Below, in pieces: positions 56,532-64,000 of a stretch of 64,000 bases of DNA. The notes under the pieces are model-generated. The model was not told where the DNA came from. It saw only the letters and a program-made list of their open reading frames with translations, and searched no databases. Origin of the DNA: Streptomyces sp. RerS4 (GTDB taxonomy: Bacteria; Actinomycetota; Actinomycetes; Streptomycetales; Streptomycetaceae); NCBI RefSeq assembly GCF_023515955.1, contig NZ_CP097322.1, positions 5,814,501 to 5,878,500 of the forward strand, read 5' to 3'. Each line of letters opens with the position of its first letter. Position 1 is the first letter of the stretch. The position numbers and the translations under genes are program-made.

Positions 56532-58094
56532 CCGGCGCGCGTCGGCGTCGGTGGCGGTGTGGCCGTCGGTGGCGGTGTGGCCGTCCGCCGGGGCGGGGCG
56601 CGCCGAAGAGGACAGGTAGGCGAGGTGGCCGGGCCCGCCCGGGAAGTCCGGCAGGGGGAGCGGCCGCCAGCCCCGGGCCCACGCGGGCGGCGGCGCCCCG
56701 TTCGCCACCAGCACCGCCGTGGGCCGGGTGCGGGCCAGGGCGGCGAGCCCGTCGGCGCTGATGCTGCCGTCGTGGCCCCCGTAAACCTGGCGTGAGGCGC
56801 ACCCGGCGAGGAAGGCCACCCGGACGGCCTCCTCGCCGCTGACCACGCAGGGCGGCCGTACCCCCTGGCGGTGCAGCTCGGCGGCCACGGTCGCGAAGGC
56901 CGCCCGGTTGGCCCTGCCCCGCGCCCCGAGTTGGGCGGTGACGGCGAGGTGCAGCGCGAGGTGCGCTGCCAGCGCCACGCACAGCAGTGCCAGGGCGACC
57001 GGCCGGGTCCGGGCCCAGGCGAGCAGCCGGGCCAGGACCAGGGCGACGGGGAGGGACAGCAGGGCGTACGCGGGCAGCAGGAAGCGGGGAGCCGCGTACC
57101 CGACCAGCAGCAGGTACGGCGCCGCCAGGGACAGCGCCGTCGCCGTGGGCAGCAGGAACGGGCGCAGCCGCCCGGACCGGTACGCGATGACGAGCCCGGC
57201 CGCGGTGAGCAGGGGCAGTAGAAACCACCACAGGGCGGTGACGGGCTGGGACCAGGGCACGTCGCACGGGCGGCAGAGCGTACGGCCGCTCAGGGCGCGG
57301 GCGTGGTCGCCGAACGCCGGGTGCCAGCCGAGGCCGCCCTGGATCTCCCCGGCGCGGTGCAGTCGGGTGAGGAGGCCGCCGTAGCGGAGCTCGGCCTCGG
57401 CGACCCACTCGGCCGCGCCGAGCAGGGCCCCGGAGGCGAGCGCGGCGAGCAGCGCGGTCCGCCGCCCGGCGCGGGCGGCGGGCACGGCGCACGCCAGGGG
57501 CAGGACGAGCCAGACCGCGTCGGAGGGGCGCATGAGCGCGGCGAGGGCGATCCCGGCGGCGAGCCCGGCGAGCGCGGGGCGGTCGCCGGGGTCGCGGGCG
57601 GCCCGCAGGAAGCAGCCGACGGCGAGGAGCGCCCCGAAGGCCACCCAGAGGTTGGGCATGGCCTGCGGACCGTAGAACAGGGTCGGCCACAGGCCGGCGA
57701 AGAGGGCCCCCGCCAGGGCGAGCACGGGCGCGGGGAGCACGCGCCGCCATGCCCAGAGGGAGAGCAGCAGCGCAGTCGCCGAGAGCAGGGCCAGGTAGAT
57801 CCGCAGGGCCAGGACGGACGGGGTGAGTGCGGTGACGGGGGCGACGAGGAACGTGATGCCGCGGGCGCGCGGGGCGCTGAGGAAGGCGGCGGGCGCGTCG
57901 CGGGAGACCTGGCTGACGTACACGGTCTCGTCCCAGCCGAGCCCGACGCCGGGCACGGCCAGGAGCAGCTGGGCGAGGCAGTACGCGGCGGCGACGGGGG
58001 CCAACCAGAGGAGAGCGCGCCGTCGGCCCCTGCCTGCGGCGGACCCGTGCCGGGCCTCGGGCGGACGCGGCGCTGTGACGGGGCTCGTGGCCAT
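56517..58094 (-). CDS. GT-C type membrane glycosyltransferase-like protein
   Basis: A protein of 525 residues from ATG 58094, with about 10-11 membrane segments. The first loop has GLGWDETVYVSQVSRDAP, i.e. the Asp-Glu pair used by GT39/ArnT-like polyprenyl-phosphate-sugar transferases, and a large extracytoplasmic part lies in the C-terminal third (VVSGEEAVRVAFLAGCASRQVYGGHDG). It probably glycosylates a cell-envelope acceptor. The C terminus carries an odd DGHTATDGHTATDAD tandem. It stands alone. Confidence 0.7.
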   Translation of the reverse strand: MATSPVTAPRPPEARHGSAAGRGRRRALLWLAPVAAAYCLAQLLLAVPGVGLGWDETVYVSQVSRDAPAAFLSAPRARGITFLVAPVTALTPSVLALRIYLALLSATALLLSLWAWRRVLPAPVLALAGALFAGLWPTLFYGPQAMPNLWVAFGALLAVGCFLRAARDPGDRPALAGLAAGIALAALMRPSDAVWLVLPLACAVPAARAGRRTALLAALASGALLGAAEWVAEAELRYGGLLTRLHRAGEIQGGLGWHPAFGDHARALSGRTLCRPCDVPWSQPVTALWWFLLPLLTAAGLVIAYRSGRLRPFLLPTATALSLAAPYLLLVGYAAPRFLLPAYALLSLPVALVLARLLAWARTRPVALALLCVALAAHLALHLAVTAQLGARGRANRAAFATVAAELHRQGVRPPCVVSGEEAVRVAFLAGCASRQVYGGHDGSISADGLAALARTRPTAVLVANGAPPPAWARGWRPLPLPDFPGGPGHLAYLSSSARPAPADGHTATDGHTATDADARRLRGD

Positions 58095-58279
58095 GGGGCG
58101 GACCTCGCGGCGGTGCGGCGGGACGGTTCCCGACCACGCTGCCCCGCCCACGCGCACCCCGCCATCGCGGACGCCCGACCGGCCCACTGCTACAGGCCGA
58201 CTGCCGCCGGCCCACCGGCGCCGGCCCACCGCCTCCCCGCCAGGCCGGCGGCCTTCGGCCCGCCGCCGGACGGGTAACG

Positions 58280-59083
58280 CTAGGCCGGCGTCTGGTTGGA
58301 CAGGGCCACCGACAGCTCGGCGGCCACGCCCTGAAGGATCGGCACGAAGGACTCGGCGACGGCCTCGGTCACCCGGCCCGCCGGGCCTGAGATGGAGATC
58401 GCGGCGGCGGTCGGCGAGTTCGGCACCGACACGGCGAGGCAGCGGACTCCTATTTCCTGCTCGTTGTCGTCGACCGCGTAGCCCACCTTGCGGACCTGCT
58501 CCAGCGCGTCGAGGAAGCCCTCGGGCGTGGTGATGGTCTTCTCGGTCGCGGCCGGCATGCCGGTGCGCGCCAGGAGCGCCCGTACCTCGTCGGCGGGGGT
58601 GTGGGCGAGCAGCGCCTTGCCCACACCGGTGGAGTGCGGCAGCACGCGGCGGCCGACCTCGGTGAACATGCGCATGGAGTGCTTGGACGGCACCTGGGCG
58701 ACGTAGACGATCTCGTCGCCGTCGAGCAGCGCCATGTTCGCCGTCTCGCCGGTCTCCTCGACCAGGCGGGCGAGGTAGGGGCGGGCCCAGGTGCCCAGCA
58801 GGCGCGACGCCGACTCGCCGAGGCGGATCAGCCGGGGGCCGAGGGAGTACCGTCGGTTGGGCTGCTGCCGGACGTAGCCGCACGCGACGAGCGTGCGCAT
58901 CAGCCGGTGGATGGTGGGCAGCGGGAGGCCACTGGCGGCGGAGAGCTCGCTGAGGCCGACTTCGCCCCCGGCGTCGGCCATGCGTTCGAGCAGATCGAAG
59001 GCGCGCTCCAGGGACTGGACGCCACCGCCCGCGGCGGTGGGCTTGGCGGAAGCGTCGGTGGTGCTGGCGCTGGACGTCGGCAC
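58280..59083 (-). CDS. allR: IclR-family regulator, AllR-like
   Basis: A protein of 267 residues from GTG 59083 (GAAAGGA upstream). An N-terminal winged helix (VQSLERAFDLLERMADAGGEVGLSELSAASGLPLPTIHRLMRTLVACGYVRQ, about 22-75) precedes the IclR effector domain with PYLARLVEETGETANMALLDGDEIVYVAQVPS, LPHSTGVGKALLAH and GYAVDDNEQEIGVRCLAVSV. It is divergent from allantoinase. IclR regulators in this position (AllR) repress allantoin and glyoxylate genes and respond to pathway intermediates. The recurrent 15-bp palindromes of this window, including two groups in the shared intergenic region, are its likely targets. Confidence 0.9.
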   Translation of the reverse strand: MPTSSASTTDASAKPTAAGGGVQSLERAFDLLERMADAGGEVGLSELSAASGLPLPTIHRLMRTLVACGYVRQQPNRRYSLGPRLIRLGESASRLLGTWARPYLARLVEETGETANMALLDGDEIVYVAQVPSKHSMRMFTEVGRRVLPHSTGVGKALLAHTPADEVRALLARTGMPAATEKTITTPEGFLDALEQVRKVGYAVDDNEQEIGVRCLAVSVPNSPTAAAISISGPAGRVTEAVAESFVPILQGVAAELSVALSNQTPA

Positions 59084-59247
59084 GGCGCGGTCCTTTCGGT
59101 GCTGGCAGGCAAGGGAGCAGCCTACCCGTCGGTCGGCGACGGCCCTAGATGCGGGGCCTCGCCTTCCTCGCCGGTCAGGGGTGGTTTGTCCCGGTGGTGG
59201 ACATCCTCCGGAAGGTAGCCCCCCGGTGGCGGGTGGCGGTAGCTACA

Positions 59248-59392
59248 TTCTGGATAGTGAAATCTTAATTCCATCCTGTGGAAACATCCAATTGCGGTAC
59301 GAGCCGGTCAGTGGTCCGTCCGGACGCTCTTGACTGGCCCCGGATCGGGGTGAAGACTCCGTCAACAGAACGTTGAATTTCGCTCTGTGGAA
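59248..59392. promoter_or_regulatory. allR-allB divergent promoter region with AllR-type sites
   Basis: The perfect-arm palindrome TTCCATCCTGTGGAA (59269-59283) with a weaker partner TTCTGGATAGTGAAA (59248-59262), 21 bp away, lies on the allR side. TTTCGCTCTGTGGAA (59378-59392) and TCAAC-N5-GTTGA (59362-59376) lie just ahead of allB. The allB stretch aligns with the aceB promoter (TCAACA..C.TTGAA, then TTC and GGAA). The sites suggest autoregulation plus control of allantoinase-allantoicase. Confidence 0.6.
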
Positions 59393-59411
59393 GTAGATGG
59401 GGAGGTTCCCG

Positions 59412-60755
59412 GTGGCCGATGTGGCTGTGGAACTGGTACTGCGCTCGACGCGCGTCATCACCCCCGAGGGGACGCGGGCCGCCTCGGTCGCCGTCGCCGG
59501 CGGGAAGATCACGGCCGTACTCGCGCACGACGCCGACGTACCGGCCGGAGCCCGACTGGAGGACTTCGGCGACGACGTCCTGCTCCCCGGCCTCGTGGAC
59601 ACCCACGTCCACGTCAACGACCCGGGCCGCACGGAGTGGGAGGGCTTCTGGACGGCCACCCGCGCCGCCGCCGCCGGCGGCATCACCACCCTCCTCGACA
59701 TGCCGCTCAACTCCCTGCCGCCGACCACCACGGTCGACAACCTCCGCGTCAAGCAGGAGGTCGCCCGCAGCAAGGCGCACGTGGACGTCGGCTTCTGGGG
59801 CGGCGCGCTCCCGAACAACGTGAAGGACCTGCGCCCGCTGCACGACGCCGGTGTCTACGGCTTCAAGTGCTTCCTGTCGCCCTCGGGCGTCGAGGAGTTC
59901 CCCGAGCTCGACCAGGAGCAGCTGGCCGCCTCGCTCGCCGAGATCACCGGCTTCGGCGGCCTGATGATCGTCCACGCCGAGGACCCGCACCACCTCGACG
60001 CCGCCCCCGTCGTCCCCGGCCCCAAGTACGCCGACTTCCTCGCCTCCCGCCCGCGCGACGCCGAGAACACCGCGATCGGCAACCTGATCGCCCAGGCGAA
60101 GCGACTGAACGCGCGCGTCCACGTCCTGCACCTGTCCTCCTCCGACGCGCTGCCGCTGATCGCCGCCGCCAAGGCCGAGGGCGTACGGATCACCGTCGAG
60201 TCCTGCCCGCACTACCTCACCCTGACCGCCGAGGAAGTGCCCGACGGCGCCAGCGAGTTCAAGTGCTGCCCGCCCATCCGCGAGGCCGCCAACCAGGACC
60301 TGCTGTGGGACGCGCTGGTCGACGGCACCATCGACTGCATCGTCTCGGACCACTCGCCGTCCACCGCGGACCTGAAGACGAGCGACTTCTCCACCGCCTG
60401 GGGCGGCATCTCCTCCCTCCAGCTGGGCCTGCCCGCCATCTGGACCGAGGCGCGCAAGCGCGGCCGTTCCCTGGAGGACGTCGTCCGCTGGATGTCCGCC
60501 GCCCCCGCCGCCCTCGCCGGGCTGGACCGCAAGGGCGCCATCGAGGTCGGCCGCGACGCCGACTTCGCCGTCCTGGCCCCCGAAGAGACCTTCACCGTGG
60601 ACCCGGCCGAACTGCACCACCGCAACCAGGTCACGGCGTACGCGGGCAAGACCCTGCACGGCGTCGTGAAGTCCACCTGGCTGCGGGGCCGGCAGATCGC
60701 CGACCACGGCACCCCGACCGAGCCCACGGGCCTCCTCCTTGAAAGGCAGAACTGA
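59412..60755 (+). CDS. allB: Allantoinase
   Basis: A protein of 447 residues. GTG 59412 is chosen over ATG 59397 because GGGGAGG lies 6 nt before it and VADVAVELVLRSTRVITPEGTRAASVAV matches family starts. It is a dinuclear-metal amidohydrolase: LLPGLVDTHVHVNDPGRTEWEGF (HxH), carboxylated Lys in GVYGFKCFLSPSG, ARVHVLHLSSSDALPLI, ITVESCPHYLTL and DCIVSDHSPST (Asp). It hydrolyses allantoin to allantoate and is followed after 2 bp by allantoicase. Confidence 0.95.
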   Translation: MADVAVELVLRSTRVITPEGTRAASVAVAGGKITAVLAHDADVPAGARLEDFGDDVLLPGLVDTHVHVNDPGRTEWEGFWTATRAAAAGGITTLLDMPLNSLPPTTTVDNLRVKQEVARSKAHVDVGFWGGALPNNVKDLRPLHDAGVYGFKCFLSPSGVEEFPELDQEQLAASLAEITGFGGLMIVHAEDPHHLDAAPVVPGPKYADFLASRPRDAENTAIGNLIAQAKRLNARVHVLHLSSSDALPLIAAAKAEGVRITVESCPHYLTLTAEEVPDGASEFKCCPPIREAANQDLLWDALVDGTIDCIVSDHSPSTADLKTSDFSTAWGGISSLQLGLPAIWTEARKRGRSLEDVVRWMSAAPAALAGLDRKGAIEVGRDADFAVLAPEETFTVDPAELHHRNQVTAYAGKTLHGVVKSTWLRGRQIADHGTPTEPTGLLLERQN

Positions 60756-60757
60756 CA

Positions 60758-61885
60758 GTGGCACAGCGTTCGACTGGACTGGCATCCTTCACCGGTAACG
60801 CGAACCCGTACGGAGGCGGCGACCCGTACGCGGACTACCGCACCGCGGAGTTCCCCTTCACCCAGTACGCGAACCTGGCCGCGCGCGAGCTGGGCGCCGG
60901 TGTCATCGCCGCCAACGACGAGTTCTTCGCCGAGCGCGAGAACCTCCTCATCGCCGAGGCCCCGCACTTCGACCCCGAGCACTTCGGCCACAAGGGCAAG
61001 GTCATGGACGGCTGGGAGACCCGCCGCCGCCGCGGCGTGTCCGCCGAGCAGCCCTGGCCCACCGCCGAGGACCACGACTACGCCCTGATCCGCCTCGGCG
61101 CCCCCGGCGTCATCCGCGGCATCGTCGTCGACACCGCCCACTTCCGCGGCAACATGCCGCAGGCCGTGTCCGTCCAGGCCGCCTCGGTACCGGGCTCCCC
61201 GACCGCCGAGGAGCTGCTGTCCGAGGACGTCAAGTGGACGACCCTCGTCGAGCGCACCCCGGTCGGCGGCCACGCGGCCAACGGCTTCGCGGTCGACGTC
61301 GAGCAGCGCTTCACCCACGTACGGCTGAACCAGCACCCCGACGGCGGCGTCGCCCGCCTGCGCGTCCACGGCGAGGTGCGCCCCGACCCGAAGTGGCTCG
61401 CCGCGCTCGGCACCTTCGACGTGGTCGCCCTGGAGAACGGCGGCTCCGTCGAGGACGCCTCCAACCGCTTCTACTCGCCGCCGACCAACACCATCAACCC
61501 GGGCCGCTCCCGCAAGATGGACGACGGCTGGGAGACCGCCCGCCGCCGCGACAACGGCAACGACTGGATCCGCTACCAGCTCGTCGCCGAGTCCGAGATC
61601 CGCGCCGTCGAGATCGACACCGCCTACCTCAAGGGCAACTCCGCCGGCTGGGCCTCGCTGTCCATCAAGACCGGCGAGGAGGGCGAGTGGACGGAGTTCC
61701 TGCCGCGCACCCGCCTGCAGCCCGACACCAACCACCGGTTCGTCCTCGACGCCCCGGCCGTCGGCACCCACGTGCGCATCGACATCTTCCCGGACGGCGG
61801 CTTCTCCCGCCTGCGCCTGTTCGGTTCCCTGACGGAGGCCGGCGCGGCCGCGCACGCCGCCCGTCACCAGGAGCTGGGCGGCTGA
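60758..61885 (+). CDS. alc: Allantoicase
   Basis: A protein of 375 residues, GTG start 2 nt after the allB stop with GAAAGG upstream. It consists of two homologous jelly-roll halves, each with GKVMDGWETRRRRG / RKMDDGWETARRRDNGNDW, followed by RGIVVDTAHFRGNMPQAVSVQA / RAVEIDTAYLKGNSAGWASLSI and FTHVRLNQHPDGGVARLRVHGEV / HVRIDIFPDGGFSRLRLFG. It splits allantoate into ureidoglycolate and urea. No ureidoglycolate lyase gene is visible in the window. Confidence 0.95.
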   Translation: MAQRSTGLASFTGNANPYGGGDPYADYRTAEFPFTQYANLAARELGAGVIAANDEFFAERENLLIAEAPHFDPEHFGHKGKVMDGWETRRRRGVSAEQPWPTAEDHDYALIRLGAPGVIRGIVVDTAHFRGNMPQAVSVQAASVPGSPTAEELLSEDVKWTTLVERTPVGGHAANGFAVDVEQRFTHVRLNQHPDGGVARLRVHGEVRPDPKWLAALGTFDVVALENGGSVEDASNRFYSPPTNTINPGRSRKMDDGWETARRRDNGNDWIRYQLVAESEIRAVEIDTAYLKGNSAGWASLSIKTGEEGEWTEFLPRTRLQPDTNHRFVLDAPAVGTHVRIDIFPDGGFSRLRLFGSLTEAGAAAHAARHQELGG

Positions 61886-61998
61886 GCCCCTTCCTCCCGC
61901 CGCCCGCCCCGGGGCCGACACCCCCGGGGCGTGAGCACGACCCCACGGGGCGCACCGCACGAGCGGCGCGCCCCGTGGGCGTATCCGGGCCCGACCCC

Positions 61999-62181
61999 GA
62001 TCCGCCGGACACCCTAGGGGGCGTCCGGCGGATCATGGCCGGGCCCGCGGCGTCTGGCACGGCGCCTCGCCGCGTTGCCGAAACGTCCCGATAGCTCCGC
62101 TATCGAGACGCTCCGGCGCCTTGCGGTGCACCGCACCAGACGTCGCGGCCTATCCGACCCTGATCCGCCGGACACCCCCTA
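61999..62181. repeat. MITE-like palindromic element, long copy with an extra arm
   Basis: The element at 62016-62181 (166 bp) has imperfect inverted ends TAGGGGGCGTCCGGCGGATC (left) and the complement of GATCCGCCGGACACCCCCTA (right). Inner arms continue the pairing (GGCCCGCGGCGTCTGG with CCAGACGTCGCGGCC) down to a central stem 62084-62095/62099-62110, so it folds as one long hairpin. A third end-like arm at 61999-62013 pairs with the left end as a short hairpin (61999-62034). The last CTA (62179-62181) is the TAG stop of the SDR gene. The flank 61886-61998 holds no gene. Confidence 0.75.
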
Positions 62182-62913
62182 AGCCGCGTGGCCACCGTCC
62201 ACCGCGAACTCCGCGCCCGTGACGTAGCCGGCGTCCGCCCCGGCGAGGAAGGACACCAGTGCGGCAACCTCCCGCGGGGTGCCGTAGCGCCCGAGGGCCG
62301 TCAGCGCCCGCTGCCCGTCCGCGTACGGGCCGTCGGCCGGGTTCATGTCGGTGTCCACCGGGCCCGGGTGGACCAGGTTCGCGGTGATGCCGCGCTCACC
62401 CAGCTCGCGGGCCAACGCCCGGTTCAGGCCGGTCAGCGCCGCCTTGCTCATCGCGTACAGGGTGCCGCCGGGTCCGGGCACCCGCTGGACGATGCAGCTG
62501 CCGACGGTGACGATGCGCCCGCCCCGGCCCATGTGCCGGGCCGCCGCCTGCGTGGTGAGGAAGACCCCCCGGACGTTGACGTCCAGTACCCGGTCCACGT
62601 CCTCGGGGCTCAGCGTGTCCAGCGGGCCCAGGACGCCGACGCCCGCGTTGTTGACCAGCACGTCGAGCCCGCCCAGTACCCGGACGGTCTCCTCGACGCC
62701 CGCGACGGCCCGCGCGGGGTCGCCCGCGTCGGCGCGTACCGCCAGGCCCCTGCGGCCGAGGGCCTCGATCTTCCCGACGACCTCGGCCGCCTCCCGCTCG
62801 CCGTTCACGTAGGTCACGGCGACGTCGACGCCGTCCTCGGCGAGCCGCAGGGCGGTGGCCGCTCCGATGCCACGGCTGCCCCCGGTCACCAGAGCCACTG
62901 GGCGGTTGTTCAT
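62179..62913 (-). CDS. Short-chain dehydrogenase/reductase (FabG-like)
   Basis: A protein of 244 residues from ATG 62913, with GAGGAGG upstream; the frame extends further without conservation. Classical SDR motifs: TGGSRGIGAATAL (cofactor), NNAGVGVLGPL, VGSC (catalytic Ser region), YAMSKAAL (Tyr, Lys) and HPGPVDTDMNP, ending AEFAVDGGHAA. It is an NAD(P)-dependent oxidoreductase of unknown substrate. The stop codon is supplied by the repeat element. Confidence 0.88.
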   Translation of the reverse strand: MNNRPVALVTGGSRGIGAATALRLAEDGVDVAVTYVNGEREAAEVVGKIEALGRRGLAVRADAGDPARAVAGVEETVRVLGGLDVLVNNAGVGVLGPLDTLSPEDVDRVLDVNVRGVFLTTQAAARHMGRGGRIVTVGSCIVQRVPGPGGTLYAMSKAALTGLNRALARELGERGITANLVHPGPVDTDMNPADGPYADGQRALTALGRYGTPREVAALVSFLAGADAGYVTGAEFAVDGGHAA

Positions 62914-63104
62914 GGTTCCTCCTCGAATCGACCGACAAGTCGTTGCGGGTTCAAGGAAACTCGGATGCGCCGGCCGTCGCCGGCAGGAATCGGACGGGGC
63001 GTTCACGCGCGCCGCACCGATGAGTCCGGTGCGGGCCGGGAGTCTGAATCGGTGTACGGGCAAACGGAACGACAACGATCCGACGACTCAAGGAGCGCAG
63101 CGCC

Positions 63105-63722
63105 ATGGGCAAGCTGACCCTCACCACCTTCGTGACCCTCGACGGCGTGATGCAGGCACCCGGCGGGCCGCAGGAGGACACCAGAGGCGGATTCGAGTAC
63201 GGCGGCTGGCTGACCCCCTTCGCCGACGAGGGCATGGGCGCGTTCATGAACGAGGTCTTCGAACGCGCCGGCGCCTTCCTGCTGGGCCGCCGGACGTACG
63301 AGATCTTCGCCGGGTACTGGCCCCTCCACGACGACCCCGCCGACCCGATCGCCGGCGGCCTCAACCGGCTGCCCAAGTACGTCGCCTCGACCACCCTGAA
63401 GGACCCTGCGTGGGCGCACACCACCGTCGTCGACGGGGAAAACCTCCAGGCGGAGGTGGTCCGGGCCAAGGACGCGATCGACGGCGAGCTCCAGGTGCAC
63501 GGCAGCGCGCGGCTCGCGCAGTGGCTGCTCGCGCGGGACCTGGTCGAGGAACTGAACCTGCTGACCTTCCCCGTCTTCCTCGGCGCGGGCCGCCGGCTGT
63601 TCCCCGTCGGAGGCCTGCCCACGGCCTACGAGCTGACGGACTCCCGCACCACCGATCGCGGCGCGGCCATCCACACGTACCGGCCGACGGGCCGTGCCAC
63701 GTTCGGCACGATCGGCGAATAG
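63105..63722 (+). CDS. Dihydrofolate reductase-like protein (RibD C-terminal family)
   Basis: A protein of 205 residues: MGKLTLTTFVTLDGVMQAPGG, FERAGAFLLGRRTYEIFAGYWP, ELQVHGSARLAQWLLARDLVEELNLLTFPVFLGAGRRLFP. This is the RibD_C/DHFR-fold pattern of widespread actinobacterial reductases distinct from housekeeping DHFR. The substrate is unknown, NADPH likely. It is divergent from the SDR gene across 191 bp. Confidence 0.88.
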   Translation: MGKLTLTTFVTLDGVMQAPGGPQEDTRGGFEYGGWLTPFADEGMGAFMNEVFERAGAFLLGRRTYEIFAGYWPLHDDPADPIAGGLNRLPKYVASTTLKDPAWAHTTVVDGENLQAEVVRAKDAIDGELQVHGSARLAQWLLARDLVEELNLLTFPVFLGAGRRLFPVGGLPTAYELTDSRTTDRGAAIHTYRPTGRATFGTIGE

Positions 63723-63845
63723 ACGCGCGGGGCGAGGGGCGGCGCCGGAAATCCGTCGACGGGGAAGATCGACTCGGCTACGGTGAGCCCGCACCCGTGC
63801 GAGCCGAGGACGTCTCCACCCCTTCCCGTCGTCGGAGCCGCCCCG

Positions 63846-64000
63846 GTGTCCACCCTCGCCGCCCCCGCCCCCGCGCTCGCCCCCCGCCGGGCCTGGCTCG
63901 CGGACCTGCCGCTGTTGCTCGTCGCCGTCGTCTGGGGGGCCAGCTTCCTCGCGGCCAAGGGCATCACCACCGCGCACACCGTGATCGCGGTGCTCGTGCT
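63846..64000 (+). CDS. EamA/DMT-family transporter, N-terminal part
   Basis: A frame from GTG 63846 runs off the right edge. The first 51 residues, with LPLLLVAVVWGASFLAAKGITTAHTVIAVLV, show the typical first membrane segment of EamA drug/metabolite transporters (W-G-x-x-F). Only this part is visible, so the substrate cannot be proposed. Confidence 0.6.
   Translation, partial: MSTLAAPAPALAPRRAWLADLPLLLVAVVWGASFLAAKGITTAHTVIAVLV

Noticed and set aside
58095..58883. Extension of the GT-C protein upstream to 58883
   Set aside because: That stretch is antisense-in-frame shadow of the IclR gene. The conserved membrane protein starts at 58094.

Overview
The window is typical Streptomyces chromosome: very high G+C, strong third-position GC bias, many GTG starts, short 4-nt coupled overlaps, Tat/Sec-exported enzymes and long perfect GC hairpins between convergent genes. 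No rRNA, intact tRNA, CRISPR array, transposase or prophage was seen. The gene order of the purine/glyoxylate block resembles the allantoin region known from model streptomycetes. Species cannot be assigned from the sequence alone.

Layout. 1-4.2 kb: the end of a probable MoxR-type AAA+ ATPase gene coupled to a 1320-residue vWA-like / degenerate-protease / pentapeptide protein, an arrangement reminiscent of NTP-dependent conflict systems. 4.3-15.8 kb: tyrosine phosphatase, an EF-G paralogue behind a small ORF, a Tat flavin amine oxidase, a CASTOR/POLLUX-like channel, a PhnA-type zinc ribbon protein, an NCS2 permease with an adjacent HTH gene, and an esterase. 16-27.4 kb: secreted GH3 and GH16 glycosidases facing each other, an orphan ligand-binding protein, CorA, an AlkZ-like protein, an acyl-CoA ligase, glutathione peroxidase and a zinc-ribbon/nuclease-fold protein.

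27.5-40.3 kb and 48.3-61.9 kb form the core: a purine-to-glyoxylate pathway. 8-oxoguanine deaminase, uricase, 5-hydroxyisourate hydrolase and OHCU decarboxylase lead to allantoin. Allantoinase and allantoicase release glyoxylate. Glyoxylate carboligase, hydroxypyruvate isomerase and tartronate semialdehyde reductase, or malate synthase, assimilate it. Catalase can remove uricase H2O2, an NCS2 permease imports bases, and an IclR-type regulator (AllR-like) sits beside allantoinase. Reading the promoters reveals a recurring 15-bp palindrome (TTCCR-N5-YGGAA type), often as pairs exactly 21 bp apart, at gcl, hyi, aceB and the allR-allB intergenic region, with weaker sites at katA. A second palindrome overlaps the -35 box of both the uricase operon and catalase.

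Between and after these blocks lie a saccharopine dehydrogenase-like gene, two tandem secreted alpha/beta hydrolases, a DUF4436 protein, an exonuclease, an SGNH esterase, a MobA-like nucleotidyltransferase coupled to a small ORF, a MocR regulator with a three-box operator, a two-component system beside an ABC exporter, a GT-C membrane protein, an SDR, a RibD-like reductase and the start of an EamA transporter. Non-coding highlights are a 113-bp tandem repeat array (29981-30375) and two copies of a palindromic MITE-like element whose ends supply the TAG stop codons of two genes.
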